Source: Planctomycetota bacterium | GTDB lineage: Bacteria; Planctomycetota; UBA1135; GCA-002686595 | Assembly: GCA_020847695.1 (NCBI GenBank) | Contig: JADLBP010000077.1 | Span: forward strand, 1-33,273 | DNA length: 33,273 nt | Direction of reading: 5' to 3' | Shown here: positions 23,065-30,779 of the stretch, piece by piece | Numbering within the stretch: the stretch's first letter is position 1 | Layout of the letters: each line of letters begins with the position of its first letter | Translations under genes and position numbers: made by a program | Notes under the pieces: generated by a model | Told to the model about the DNA's origin: nothing | The model's input: the letters and a program-made list of their open reading frames with translations, nothing else | Database searches by the model: none

Positions 23065-25557
23065 TCACTTGCGCCCGCCGACGCGCACGTCGAAGCGCGG
23101 GCCGACCAGCTTCCAATACACGTCGGAACCCTTGCCGCGGCGCGTGTCGGTCCACACGGAGACGAAACCGTCGCCGAACGCCGCGACTTTCGCGTGCGTG
23201 TGGGAGCGCATGAACTCCTCCGGTCGTTCGCAGAGCTGCAGCGGCGGGCCGAGCTTCTTCAGGTCCGCCGAGAGCCGCCGCACGTTGACGTAGTCCCAGA
23301 GCGAGATGTCGTCCTCCCACGCGAGCGCGATCGAGCCGTCGCCGAGCCGCGCGATCTCCGGGTAATCCTGCTCGTTCGCGCGCGCCGAAACCGCGTGCGG
23401 CTGCGAGCGAGGCTTGCCGTCGAAGTCGAAGCCGCGCGCGAACACGTCGCGGATCCGCGTCTCGCCGGTCACCCAGATCATCACGAAGCCGCCGTCGTCG
23501 AGCGGCGCGATCGCCGGGTCCCAGTCGGAGCCTTGGAACATCGTGTCGAACGAGAGCTCGCGCCCCTCGAGCGTCAGCGCGCTGCCGAGCACCCGCGCGC
23601 GCAGTCGCCGACCGACGCCGGCGATCGTCACGTCCCACGCGACGGCGTACGCGCGCTTCTCGCGCTCGCGCGGCGTGACGTCGAGGCGACACGCGGTGAC
23701 GTTGACCGCGGTCTTGTCGGTGGTCAGCACCTCGATCTCGCCGAGCGGCAGGCACGCGAAGTCGACGCGGCGCGCCGCCAACCCGCCCTCCGCGCGACGC
23801 CAGACCAGCACGTAGCCTTCCTCCGCGGTCACCAGCGCGAGCGCGCCGACGTCCTTCGAGCACGCATCGACGCGCACCGCCGCGGCGAGCGGTTTCGCCT
23901 CCGCGCTGAAGCCCTGGACGAACAACGCCGCGCCGCCGGAGCTCGTGTCGACCCACGCGACCGCGAAGCGCGAGTCCTTGGTCATCGCGACCGCGGGCTG
24001 GCCGCCGCTGATCGGCTCCGCCGGCACCGCTTCGCCCGGCACGCGCACCGGCACGGCAAACTCCGGGCTCGCGAAGCCGCGCTCGGCGTCGAGCAAGCGC
24101 GCCCAGATCTCGTTCTCGCCGTTCCGCCGGTCCATCCACACCGCGACCGCGCGGTCCTCGCCGTTCGAGGCGACGTCCGGCCCGGTCTGGTTCGACGTAC
24201 CGCGATCGTGCGTCAGGTCCTCGGGGTTGCCGAGCTTCCCGCCGGCCTCGATCGTCCGCGCGACCAGCACCTGATCTCCGCCGCGGCGCTCGCGCCACGC
24301 GACCAGACCGACCGCACCCGACGCCGCGATCCGGACGTTGCCGAGCATCTCGCCGGTCTCCGAGCGCAACGCGATCGGTTGCGGCACGACCGCAAGCGGC
24401 TCGAACGGCACGAGCGCGAGCTGATGGCCGCTCGCGCGCGCCGGTTCGCGTGCGCCGTCGCGCCCACCGGCACCGACGGTCGCGGGCCCGAGCAGCACGA
24501 GCAGGCCGAAGTCGGCGACCGCGACGTCGACCACGTTGCGATCGGCGAACGCATCGACCTCGCGATCGACTTTGCCCGAGGCGTCGGCGTGGCGCACGAC
24601 GCGCTTGCCGTCGAGCTCGACGAAGATCCACCAACCGCCTCGGCGATCGCTGTGGATCTCGAGCGGCTTGCCCGCGCCGAGCGCGTTGCGCGTCTCGCGA
24701 CCGCGCGCCGGACGTACTTGGCACTCGATCCCCGCCTGGGTCCCCCACGCGATCAGTTGCGTGCCGTCCTGCGCCGCGCCGATCACCGGTCGCGCGGTCG
24801 CCGGTGCTTCGGTGCGAGAGAGCTCGATCGGCGGCTCGACCGCCGGACCGGCCGCGCGGATCACCTGCAGCATCGCGCGGTTCACCGCGAGCCACACGCA
24901 GACGCCGCTGCCGTCGGGGAGCGTCGCGACCGAGGGCATCACGAGCTCCGGGCCTGCTCCGCGGCCGCCGCCCGCCGGGAATTCGAAGCCCATCGGCAGG
25001 TGCGCGGGCGAGGTCTTGCCGGCCGCATCGAACAAGCGCGTGAAGAAGAGGCCGTTGGGCATCGACTTCTCGCGCCACGACACGACGCCGGCGCCTGAGG
25101 CGTTGACCGAGATCGAGGGATCGAGCTCGCGGCTCGCGCGCGCGGCGCTGTAGGTCGGCCGCTCGGCCTCCTTCGATTTGCCGTCGAGGCCGACGCGCTC
25201 GAAGTAGAGGCCCATGTTGCCGTCGCGGTGGTCCTGCCAGACCACGGCGAAGCCTCCGCCGGGCGCGCCGGCCAAGTCGAGCAGCTCGCGCGGCGCGGTG
25301 CCCATCGTGTCCTCGTGGACCGGCGCGTCGGCGCGGATCACCGCCTGGACCAACGGGTACTCGGTGCCGAGGACGCCCTGCTCCTGCGGAACCGCGTCGT
25401 TGCCGAGCACCTTGCCTGCGTCGGCCTTGGCGTCGCCTTGGGCCTCCTTGCGGCCCTTCTGGAGCATCGGATGCGGCGACGCAGCGACGGCGGAGGGAGC
25501 GGACAGGGCGAACAGCACGAGTGCGGCGAGTGCGTAGGGCTTCATGGAGGTCCGCAT
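23065..25557 (-). CDS. Large secreted repeat protein, probably beta-propeller
   Basis: An 830-residue exported protein. The signal peptide (residues 1-25; hydrophobic ALAALVLFAL, cleavage near AVA-AS) fits either the ATG at 25557 or the one at 25545, four codons later; neither has a Shine-Dalgarno. The mature chain carries many copies of a motif like GGFAVVWQDHRDGNMGLYFERV, with others at VAVWMDRRNGENEIWARLL, FAVAWVDTSSGG, FVMIWVTGETRIRDVFARGF and FVSVWTDTRRGKGSDVYWKLV. The shared W-x-D-x-R-x-G...-[IV]-[YW] pattern suggests propeller blades. The same pattern occurs in many secreted proteins that have no assigned function. It stands alone, with 545 bases downstream to pyk. I cannot name a ligand or activity. 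Confidence 0.85.
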   Translation of the reverse strand: MRTSMKPYALAALVLFALSAPSAVAASPHPMLQKGRKEAQGDAKADAGKVLGNDAVPQEQGVLGTEYPLVQAVIRADAPVHEDTMGTAPRELLDLAGAPGGGFAVVWQDHRDGNMGLYFERVGLDGKSKEAERPTYSAARASRELDPSISVNASGAGVVSWREKSMPNGLFFTRLFDAAGKTSPAHLPMGFEFPAGGGRGAGPELVMPSVATLPDGSGVCVWLAVNRAMLQVIRAAGPAVEPPIELSRTEAPATARPVIGAAQDGTQLIAWGTQAGIECQVRPARGRETRNALGAGKPLEIHSDRRGGWWIFVELDGKRVVRHADASGKVDREVDAFADRNVVDVAVADFGLLVLLGPATVGAGGRDGAREPARASGHQLALVPFEPLAVVPQPIALRSETGEMLGNVRIAASGAVGLVAWRERRGGDQVLVARTIEAGGKLGNPEDLTHDRGTSNQTGPDVASNGEDRAVAVWMDRRNGENEIWARLLDAERGFASPEFAVPVRVPGEAVPAEPISGGQPAVAMTKDSRFAVAWVDTSSGGAALFVQGFSAEAKPLAAAVRVDACSKDVGALALVTAEEGYVLVWRRAEGGLAARRVDFACLPLGEIEVLTTDKTAVNVTACRLDVTPREREKRAYAVAWDVTIAGVGRRLRARVLGSALTLEGRELSFDTMFQGSDWDPAIAPLDDGGFVMIWVTGETRIRDVFARGFDFDGKPRSQPHAVSARANEQDYPEIARLGDGSIALAWEDDISLWDYVNVRRLSADLKKLGPPLQLCERPEEFMRSHTHAKVAAFGDGFVSVWTDTRRGKGSDVYWKLVGPRFDVRVGGRK

Positions 25558-25707
25558 GGTTGGCGCGGGGCGCGTGGACGTCACGACGGCGCAGGGGAAA
25601 AGCAGAAAGATTCTTCCCAGGTCGCCTCGCCAAGGTCTCGCGATCAGTGGTATTCCTGATGTACCGCTCGCGTCCTGCACCCTGGTCTCTTGCCCCACAC
25701 CTTGACG

Positions 25708-25812
25708 ATGCAACCCCATACCGCTCTTCGGAGCTCGGGTACTTCCCAGGCGTTCGTCTCTGTCGTGATCACGGTCCTGGTGGCGGTGTTGCTCTGGCTG
25801 ATGGTCGCCTAG
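25708..25812 (+). CDS. Possible 34-residue single-helix membrane protein
   Basis: ATG at 25708 to TAG at 25810-25812 encodes 34 residues. A polar N-terminus (MQPHTALRSSGTSQ) is followed by one uninterrupted hydrophobic helix of about 20 residues (AFVSVVITVLVAVLLWLMVA) that ends at the stop. The hydrophobic run in an otherwise GC-rich, Arg-prone context is unlikely by chance, but there is no Shine-Dalgarno and no promoter was identified. It lies between the divergently read secreted repeat protein and the Rdx-type gene, which is convergent with it. Function unknown. Confidence 0.45.
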   Translation: MQPHTALRSSGTSQAFVSVVITVLVAVLLWLMVA

Positions 25813-25873
25813 CGCCGCCGCGCCGGTCCTTCGCGAAAACGTCTGCGCGCTGCTCGCCCTCGCGGGCGGCGAA

Positions 25874-26095
25874 TCACGCCCCGATCAACTCGGGGATCTC
25901 CCGGTAGGCCGGGAAGCGCTTCGACGCCTTCTTGGAGAAGACGAGGTTGCCGTCGACCCGGACCTCGAACGCGCCGCCGGTCGAGCGCACGAGCTCGACC
26001 TCGACCTCGCCGAACGTGTCTTTCAGCTCGACCGCGAGAGCATTCGCTTGCGCGAGGAACGGGCAACCGCCGCAGTACTCGATCGTCACTTTCAT
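25874..26095 (-). CDS. Rdx-family (SelW/SelT/SelH-like) CxxC protein
   Basis: A 73-residue cytoplasmic protein with a thioredoxin-like fold expected of the Rdx family (PF10262). The N-terminal strand IEYCGGCPF carries a CxxC redox motif (C8-G-G-C11) where eukaryotic selenoprotein W has Cys-x-x-Sec. The strand STGGAFEVRVDGNLVFSK (38-55) matches the family's conserved 'G.FEV..dg..v.sK' segment. Length is typical. A role in thiol redox control is the usual guess; no partner is known. It is divergent from the secreted metalloprotease with 299 bases between starts. The ATG at 26095 lacks a clear ribosome site but fits the family N-terminus. Confidence 0.88.
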   Translation of the reverse strand: MKVTIEYCGGCPFLAQANALAVELKDTFGEVEVELVRSTGGAFEVRVDGNLVFSKKASKRFPAYREIPELIGA

Positions 26096-26235
26096 CGCCG
26101 TCGTGGGTCGGGGTCTTCGCCGAAGTCCGTGGAAGCGTGCGATCTTGGGCGCCCGCGAGCTCGCCCGCAATCGCCGATCGGCGTACGCGCGCGCGACGGA
26201 GCTCCAGGGGCTCGTCCAGAACCGACCAAGAGTTC

Positions 26236-26293
26236 CGCGGTTCGAAGGAACCGCGCCGACCGGCGCCGCGTCTTGAGAGGGTCCGGCCGGACC
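26236..26293. promoter_or_regulatory. Hairpin and 14-bp palindrome in the Rdx/metalloprotease divergent region
   Basis: Within the 299-base divergent region, CGCGGTTC/GAACCGCG (26236-26243 / 26248-26255) forms an 8-bp stem with a GAAG loop. A perfect 14-base palindrome GGTCCGGCCGGACC lies at 26280-26293. Both sit 100-160 bases before the metalloprotease start, where upstream control elements would be expected. No -35/-10 pair was convincing. Confidence 0.4.
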
Positions 26294-26394
26294 GCTCCAG
26301 GAGGCCCGTTCGGACTCCCACCGGGGTCGCGATCCCCAATTGGACCCCGCAAACGCTCGCGTCATCGAGAACCCTCACCCTCCCAGCGAAACTC

Positions 26395-29300
26395 ATGAAC
26401 CATCGTCTTCTGACGACCTGGTTGGCCGGAGCCGTCGTGGCCACGACGTCCTTCGCCCAGCAGGCGCCTTCCACGAGCCCCAGCGACGTCACGAACGTCG
26501 GCGCGGGCTACAACGCGGTGCAGAACGCCCTCGGCGGCTGGCGCGACGCGCACGGCACGAACTGGCAAGCGGTGTACGACAAGGAAGTCGGCTATGCCCG
26601 CTTCCTGCACGGCGGCGGCGCCGCCCCGCTCTTCACGCCCGCCAACGACGCGGACTTCTACTCGCTCGCCCGCCACTGGCTCGGCGCGACCAAGCAGCTG
26701 CACGGCGTCGAGACCCAGAACCTGATCGAGGACGGCGTCGTCTTCCTGCCGCTCTCGCTCGCCGGCTCGAACGACAAGTACACGGTCCAGTTCCGTCAAG
26801 CGAAGGACGGCGTGCCGGTGCTCGACGGTTACGCGACGGTGCTCTTCGACGCGCAAGGCCGCTTGCTGTCGATCGACACCACCGGAGTGCGCGACCTGTC
26901 GAAGATCGACACCCTGCCGTCGCTGAGCGCGGCGATCGCGACCGAGCTCGCGCTCGGTTGGTTCCGCACCGACACCGCGACCGAAGCGACGTTCGTCGGT
27001 GAGCCGAAGCTGATGATCGACCAAGCGGTGCGCGGCAAGTTCCGCCTACCGGCGCTCGCGTGGGAGATCACCGTGATCTCCGAGGAGCAGGGTCGGGCCG
27101 CCGGCTACGTCTACCGCGTCGACGCGAACGAGGGCACGCTCTCGAGCCGCGCCGCCGCGATCCACCACTTCGACGTCTCCGGCAACGTGAAGTCGATGGC
27201 GACGCCGGGCAACTTCCCCGACATCGCCTCGAACCCCGAGACGGCGCAGAACATGCCGTACCTCGCGGTGACGAGCTCGTCGGGCAACGCGAAGACCGAC
27301 GCCAACGGCAACTTCACGATCGTCGGCGCGAGCGCGCCGGTGTCCGCGACGTTCCGCTACCAGAACGGCACGTACGCGACGGTCAACAACAACGCCGGCG
27401 CGGCCTACACGCTGACGCAGAACTTGACCGCGGCGAGCGGCAACAACGTCACGATGAACAGCCCGGTCAACGACCTGGTCACGGCGCAAGCGAACTGCTT
27501 GCTCTGGATCGGCAAGATGCGCGACTGGACGCGCTCGGTGAACCCCGCCGACGCGACCAGCGACTTCCTAGCGACCGCGAACGCGAACATCGCTTCGACC
27601 TGCAACGCCTACTACAACGGCTCGTCGGTCAACTTCTACCAGGCCGGCGGCGGCTGCACGAACACGGCGAACTCGTCGGTCGTGATCCACGAGATGGGTC
27701 ACTGGATGAACGACCGCTACTCGAGCGGCAACGGCTCCGACGGCTTCGGTGAAGGCAACGCCGACAACTTCTCGACGTACATCCTCGAGGATCCGATCGT
27801 CGGTCACGACTTCTGCGGCACCGGCTGCAACGTCCGCGACGCCAACAACACCCGCCAGTTCTGCGGCGACTCGAACCCGGGTTGCTACGGAGAAGTGCAC
27901 GCCGACGGCGAAGTGATCATGGGCGCGATGTGGAAGGCCCGTACTCGCTTGAAGGCCGCGCTCGGCGCGTCCATCGGCGCGCAGACGGCCAACGTGCTCT
28001 TCAACAGCTGGATGAACGCGTACAACGACACCCAGATCAAGTCGATCATCGAGACGCACTGGCTGACGCTCGACGACGACGACGCGAACATCAACAACGG
28101 CACGCCGAACTACGCGCACATCGACGGCGGCTTCACGGACCAAGGCTTCCCGGGCTTCCAGATCCAGTTCGTGACGATCACGAACGTGACGCAGATCCCG
28201 TCGAGCACCAACCCCGGTCCGTTCATCGTCAACGCCGACGCGACGGCGCTGATCAATCCGCCGGTTGGCACCGTCGAGCTGCACTACCGCGTCAACGGCG
28301 GTGCGTTCTCGTCGATGCAGATGTCGCACGTGATCGGCAACACCTACCAAGGCCAGATCCCGGCGCAGGCTTGCCCGTCCTCGGTCGAGTACTACGTCAA
28401 GGGCTTCGACGCCAACCTGCAGAGCGGCACGTACCCGGCCGGTGCGCCGAACAGCGTGCTCAAGTTCTTCGTCGGCCAAGAAGTCGGCGTCGTCTCGTAC
28501 GACTTCGAAGCCAACAACGGCAGCTGGACCAGCGGCGCGACCGCCGGCACCAACGACTTCCAGTACTCCGGTACGGTCGGCGTCAACATCACCAACGGCG
28601 AGTCGGGCGACCCGACCACGCCCGCGGTGTCCGGCACCAAGGTCTGGGGCAACGACCTCGGCGTCGGCAACTGGAACGGTGCGTACTCGGACAACCTGGC
28701 CGACTGGCTGCGTTCGCCGACGTTCAACTGCAGCGGCAAGACCGGCGTGCACCTGCGCTTCAACCGTTGGCTGGGCGTCGAGTCCGGCCAGTACGACCAA
28801 GCGCGCGTCAAGGTCAACGGCACCACGGTGTGGACCAACCCGCAGCTCTCCGACCTGATCGACAGCTCGTGGGTCCCGGTCGACCTCGACATCTCCGCGA
28901 TCGCCGACAACAACGCGTCGGTGCAGATCGAGTTCAGCATGACGTCGGACGTCGGTGTGACGTTCGGCGGCTGGACGATCGACGACGTCCAAGTCGTCTC
29001 GCTGAGCTGCCCGAGCTGCCCGACGCCGTCGAACTACTGCGTGTCGAAGCTGACCTCCGGCGGCTCGCTGCCGGTGGTGGCCTACAGCGGCTCGCCGACG
29101 TTCGCGGCGAACAACTTCGTGGTCGAGCTCCAACAGGGCACGAGCAACAAAAACGCGATCCTGTTCTGGGGCGCGGCCTCCAACAACGCGCCGTTCAACG
29201 GGGGCACGCTCTGCGTCGCGCCGCCGCTGAAGCGCGGACCGCTCGTCGTCACCGACACGTTCGGGTTCACGACGACGCCGTTCCCGCTGATCGCGAGCGA

Positions 29301-29400
29301 CGTGGGCAAGACCTACTTCTTCCAGTACTGGATGCGCGACCCGGCCGATCCGTTCACGATCGGTCTGTCGAACGGTCTGCAAGCACAGATCTGCCCCTGA
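26395..29400 (+). CDS. Secreted zinc metalloprotease (gluzincin type) with C-terminal modules
   Basis: A 1001-residue exported protease. The signal peptide is 1-21 (cleavage SFA-QQ). Residues about 100-260 look like an FTP/PepSY inhibitory propeptide (VQFRQAKDGVPVLDGYATVLFDAQGRLLSID). The catalytic site is HEMGHWMND (H432, E433, H436), with a third ligand E453 in FGEGNADNF, an HExxH-x16-E layout like thermolysin/fungalysin (M4/M36) enzymes though with closer spacing. Residues about 585-700 resemble an Ig/FN3-like domain, and about 702-875 a jelly-roll (DFEANNGSWTS ... GGWTIDDVQVVSL) as in MAM or immune-inhibitor-A proteases. Residues 881-1001 are the module shared with the propeller protein. 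It probably degrades extracellular protein after propeptide removal. A strong terminator follows. Confidence 0.9.
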   Translation: MNHRLLTTWLAGAVVATTSFAQQAPSTSPSDVTNVGAGYNAVQNALGGWRDAHGTNWQAVYDKEVGYARFLHGGGAAPLFTPANDADFYSLARHWLGATKQLHGVETQNLIEDGVVFLPLSLAGSNDKYTVQFRQAKDGVPVLDGYATVLFDAQGRLLSIDTTGVRDLSKIDTLPSLSAAIATELALGWFRTDTATEATFVGEPKLMIDQAVRGKFRLPALAWEITVISEEQGRAAGYVYRVDANEGTLSSRAAAIHHFDVSGNVKSMATPGNFPDIASNPETAQNMPYLAVTSSSGNAKTDANGNFTIVGASAPVSATFRYQNGTYATVNNNAGAAYTLTQNLTAASGNNVTMNSPVNDLVTAQANCLLWIGKMRDWTRSVNPADATSDFLATANANIASTCNAYYNGSSVNFYQAGGGCTNTANSSVVIHEMGHWMNDRYSSGNGSDGFGEGNADNFSTYILEDPIVGHDFCGTGCNVRDANNTRQFCGDSNPGCYGEVHADGEVIMGAMWKARTRLKAALGASIGAQTANVLFNSWMNAYNDTQIKSIIETHWLTLDDDDANINNGTPNYAHIDGGFTDQGFPGFQIQFVTITNVTQIPSSTNPGPFIVNADATALINPPVGTVELHYRVNGGAFSSMQMSHVIGNTYQGQIPAQACPSSVEYYVKGFDANLQSGTYPAGAPNSVLKFFVGQEVGVVSYDFEANNGSWTSGATAGTNDFQYSGTVGVNITNGESGDPTTPAVSGTKVWGNDLGVGNWNGAYSDNLADWLRSPTFNCSGKTGVHLRFNRWLGVESGQYDQARVKVNGTTVWTNPQLSDLIDSSWVPVDLDISAIADNNASVQIEFSMTSDVGVTFGGWTIDDVQVVSLSCPSCPTPSNYCVSKLTSGGSLPVVAYSGSPTFAANNFVVELQQGTSNKNAILFWGAASNNAPFNGGTLCVAPPLKRGPLVVTDTFGFTTTPFPLIASDVGKTYFFQYWMRDPADPFTIGLSNGLQAQICP

Positions 29401-29422
29401 TCCACGAACCGAGCTGACTTTC

Positions 29423-29464
29423 AGGCGGCGCCGCTCCCTCGAGGAGCGGCGCCGCCTCCTTTTC
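29423..29464 (+). terminator. Strong Rho-independent terminator after the metalloprotease
   Basis: A perfect 15-bp stem (29423-29437 / 29443-29457) closes a CTCGA loop and is followed by CCTTTT. It starts 22 bases after the TGA. The loop sequence CTCGA is the same as in the weaker hairpin at 203-219. Confidence 0.9.
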
Positions 29465-29591
29465 CGGCGCGGCTCCTTCGGCGCGGTGCGCCCGAGCCGC
29501 GGCGCAACCCGGCGCGGGCGAAAGCGCGCGCCGTCGCCGCGAGGACGTGCGCGCGACGTCGCGATCCGACCGCCCCGGAGGACAGCGCGGA

Positions 29592-29661
29592 CGAGCAAGC
29601 TTGCCGAGACCGCGCTCCGAGGCGCACAATCGCCGCGGCGCCCTGGTATGAGGCTTGCTCG
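29592..29661 (+). promoter_or_regulatory. Candidate promoter bracketed by an inverted repeat
   Basis: TTGCCG (29601-29606) and CACAAT (29625-29630), 18 bases apart, form a moderate housekeeping promoter ahead of the gene at 29715. CGAGCAAGC (29592-29600), touching the -35 box, and its exact complement GCTTGCTCG (29653-29661), 22 bases past the -10, bracket it. The left arm also forms the 10-base palindrome GCAAGCTTGC (29595-29604) over the -35. The layout suggests an operator pair. Confidence 0.4.
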
Positions 29662-29714
29662 CGCGGGCGGCTCCCCGAACGCTCGAACCCCATTTGCGCC
29701 GATCGCGCGACCCC

Positions 29715-30779
29715 ATGAACACGAATCGATTGCTCTTCGCCGCCGCCCTGGTCGCCCCGCTCGCCGCCTTCGCGCCGCAGCTCGAGCGCATCGCCTTCAA
29801 GCCGGCCGCGGGCACGTCGCTCTCGAAGACCTTCGAGGTCAAGCAGTCCTTCACGATGGAGGAAGCCGAGATCAAGGTGAACGGCTCGATCCAACAGAAG
29901 CCCCAGGACGCCGAGATGTCGATGTCGATGCAGACCAGCGTCGCGCTGACCGACGTGTACGCGGCGATCGATGGCGGGCGCGTGACACGGCTCGAGCGCA
30001 AGTACGACGCGCTGACCGGCACCGGCAACATGACGATGGACATGGGCGCGTTCGGCAACAGCTCGCGCGACCTGAAGCTCGAGAGCGAGCTCGAGGGCCA
30101 AACGGTGGTCTTCGAGTGGGACGCGGAGAAACGCACGTACGTGCCGCGCTTCGGAGCCAAGGAGGGCGCGAGCGAGCTGCTGATCCCGTTGGTCGAGGAC
30201 TTCGACCTGCGCGGCTTCGTCCCGGCCGAAGGTGTCGAGGTCGGCGCGGTCTGGAAGGTCGACGTGGTCGCGCTGCGCAACGTGCTCGCGCCGGGCACCG
30301 GGCACTCGCTGCGACCGGAACGCGGCTCCGCCGAGCGCATGACCGACATGGTCCAACAGAACATGGATTTCGCGGCGCTGTTCGAGGGCAGCGCCGCGCG
30401 CACGCTCGAAGCGCGGTTCGAAGGCCTGCGCGAAGCCGGCGGACGGCGGCTCGCGGTGATCGCGCTCTCCGGCAAGGTCCACGCGCAACACGATGCGACC
30501 GAGGAGGCTCGCAAGGGCATCACCCAACCCACCGGCGGCGGCGATTCCGTGCCGGAGATCCAGAAGGTGACCGTCGACGTCCAGATCGAGCTCCGCGGCG
30601 AACTCGAGTGGGATCTCGACGGCGGCCACGCGCGTTCGCTCCGCCTGAACGGCACCGAGCGCCTGCAACAATCGGTCGACCTCCTGCAGGACTTCGGCGG
30701 CAGCCGCGTGCGCATCGAAGACGGCTCGACGCTCAGCGGCCCGTTCGACGTCGTGGTCGAGTTCCAACGCAACGGATGA
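29715..30779 (+). CDS. Secreted protein of unknown function, coupled to a peptidase-type protein
   Basis: A 354-residue protein with a short signal peptide (MNTNRLLFAAALVAPLAAFA, cleavage near residue 20). The rest is soluble and mainly beta-strand: repeated amphipathic strands such as SKTFEVKQSFTMEEAEIKV, DLKLESELEGQTVVFEWD and TVDVQIELRGELEWDLDGG. A stretch rich in methionine (MSMSMQTS, NMTMDMGAFG) occurs at about 68-115. There is no catalytic motif or family I can name. Its stop codon overlaps the next gene's start as ATGA (30776-30779), so the two are translated together and probably work together in the periplasm or on the surface. A bracketed promoter candidate lies about 85 bases upstream, and the preceding gene is closed by a strong terminator. 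Confidence 0.82.
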   Translation: MNTNRLLFAAALVAPLAAFAPQLERIAFKPAAGTSLSKTFEVKQSFTMEEAEIKVNGSIQQKPQDAEMSMSMQTSVALTDVYAAIDGGRVTRLERKYDALTGTGNMTMDMGAFGNSSRDLKLESELEGQTVVFEWDAEKRTYVPRFGAKEGASELLIPLVEDFDLRGFVPAEGVEVGAVWKVDVVALRNVLAPGTGHSLRPERGSAERMTDMVQQNMDFAALFEGSAARTLEARFEGLREAGGRRLAVIALSGKVHAQHDATEEARKGITQPTGGGDSVPEIQKVTVDVQIELRGELEWDLDGGHARSLRLNGTERLQQSVDLLQDFGGSRVRIEDGSTLSGPFDVVVEFQRNG

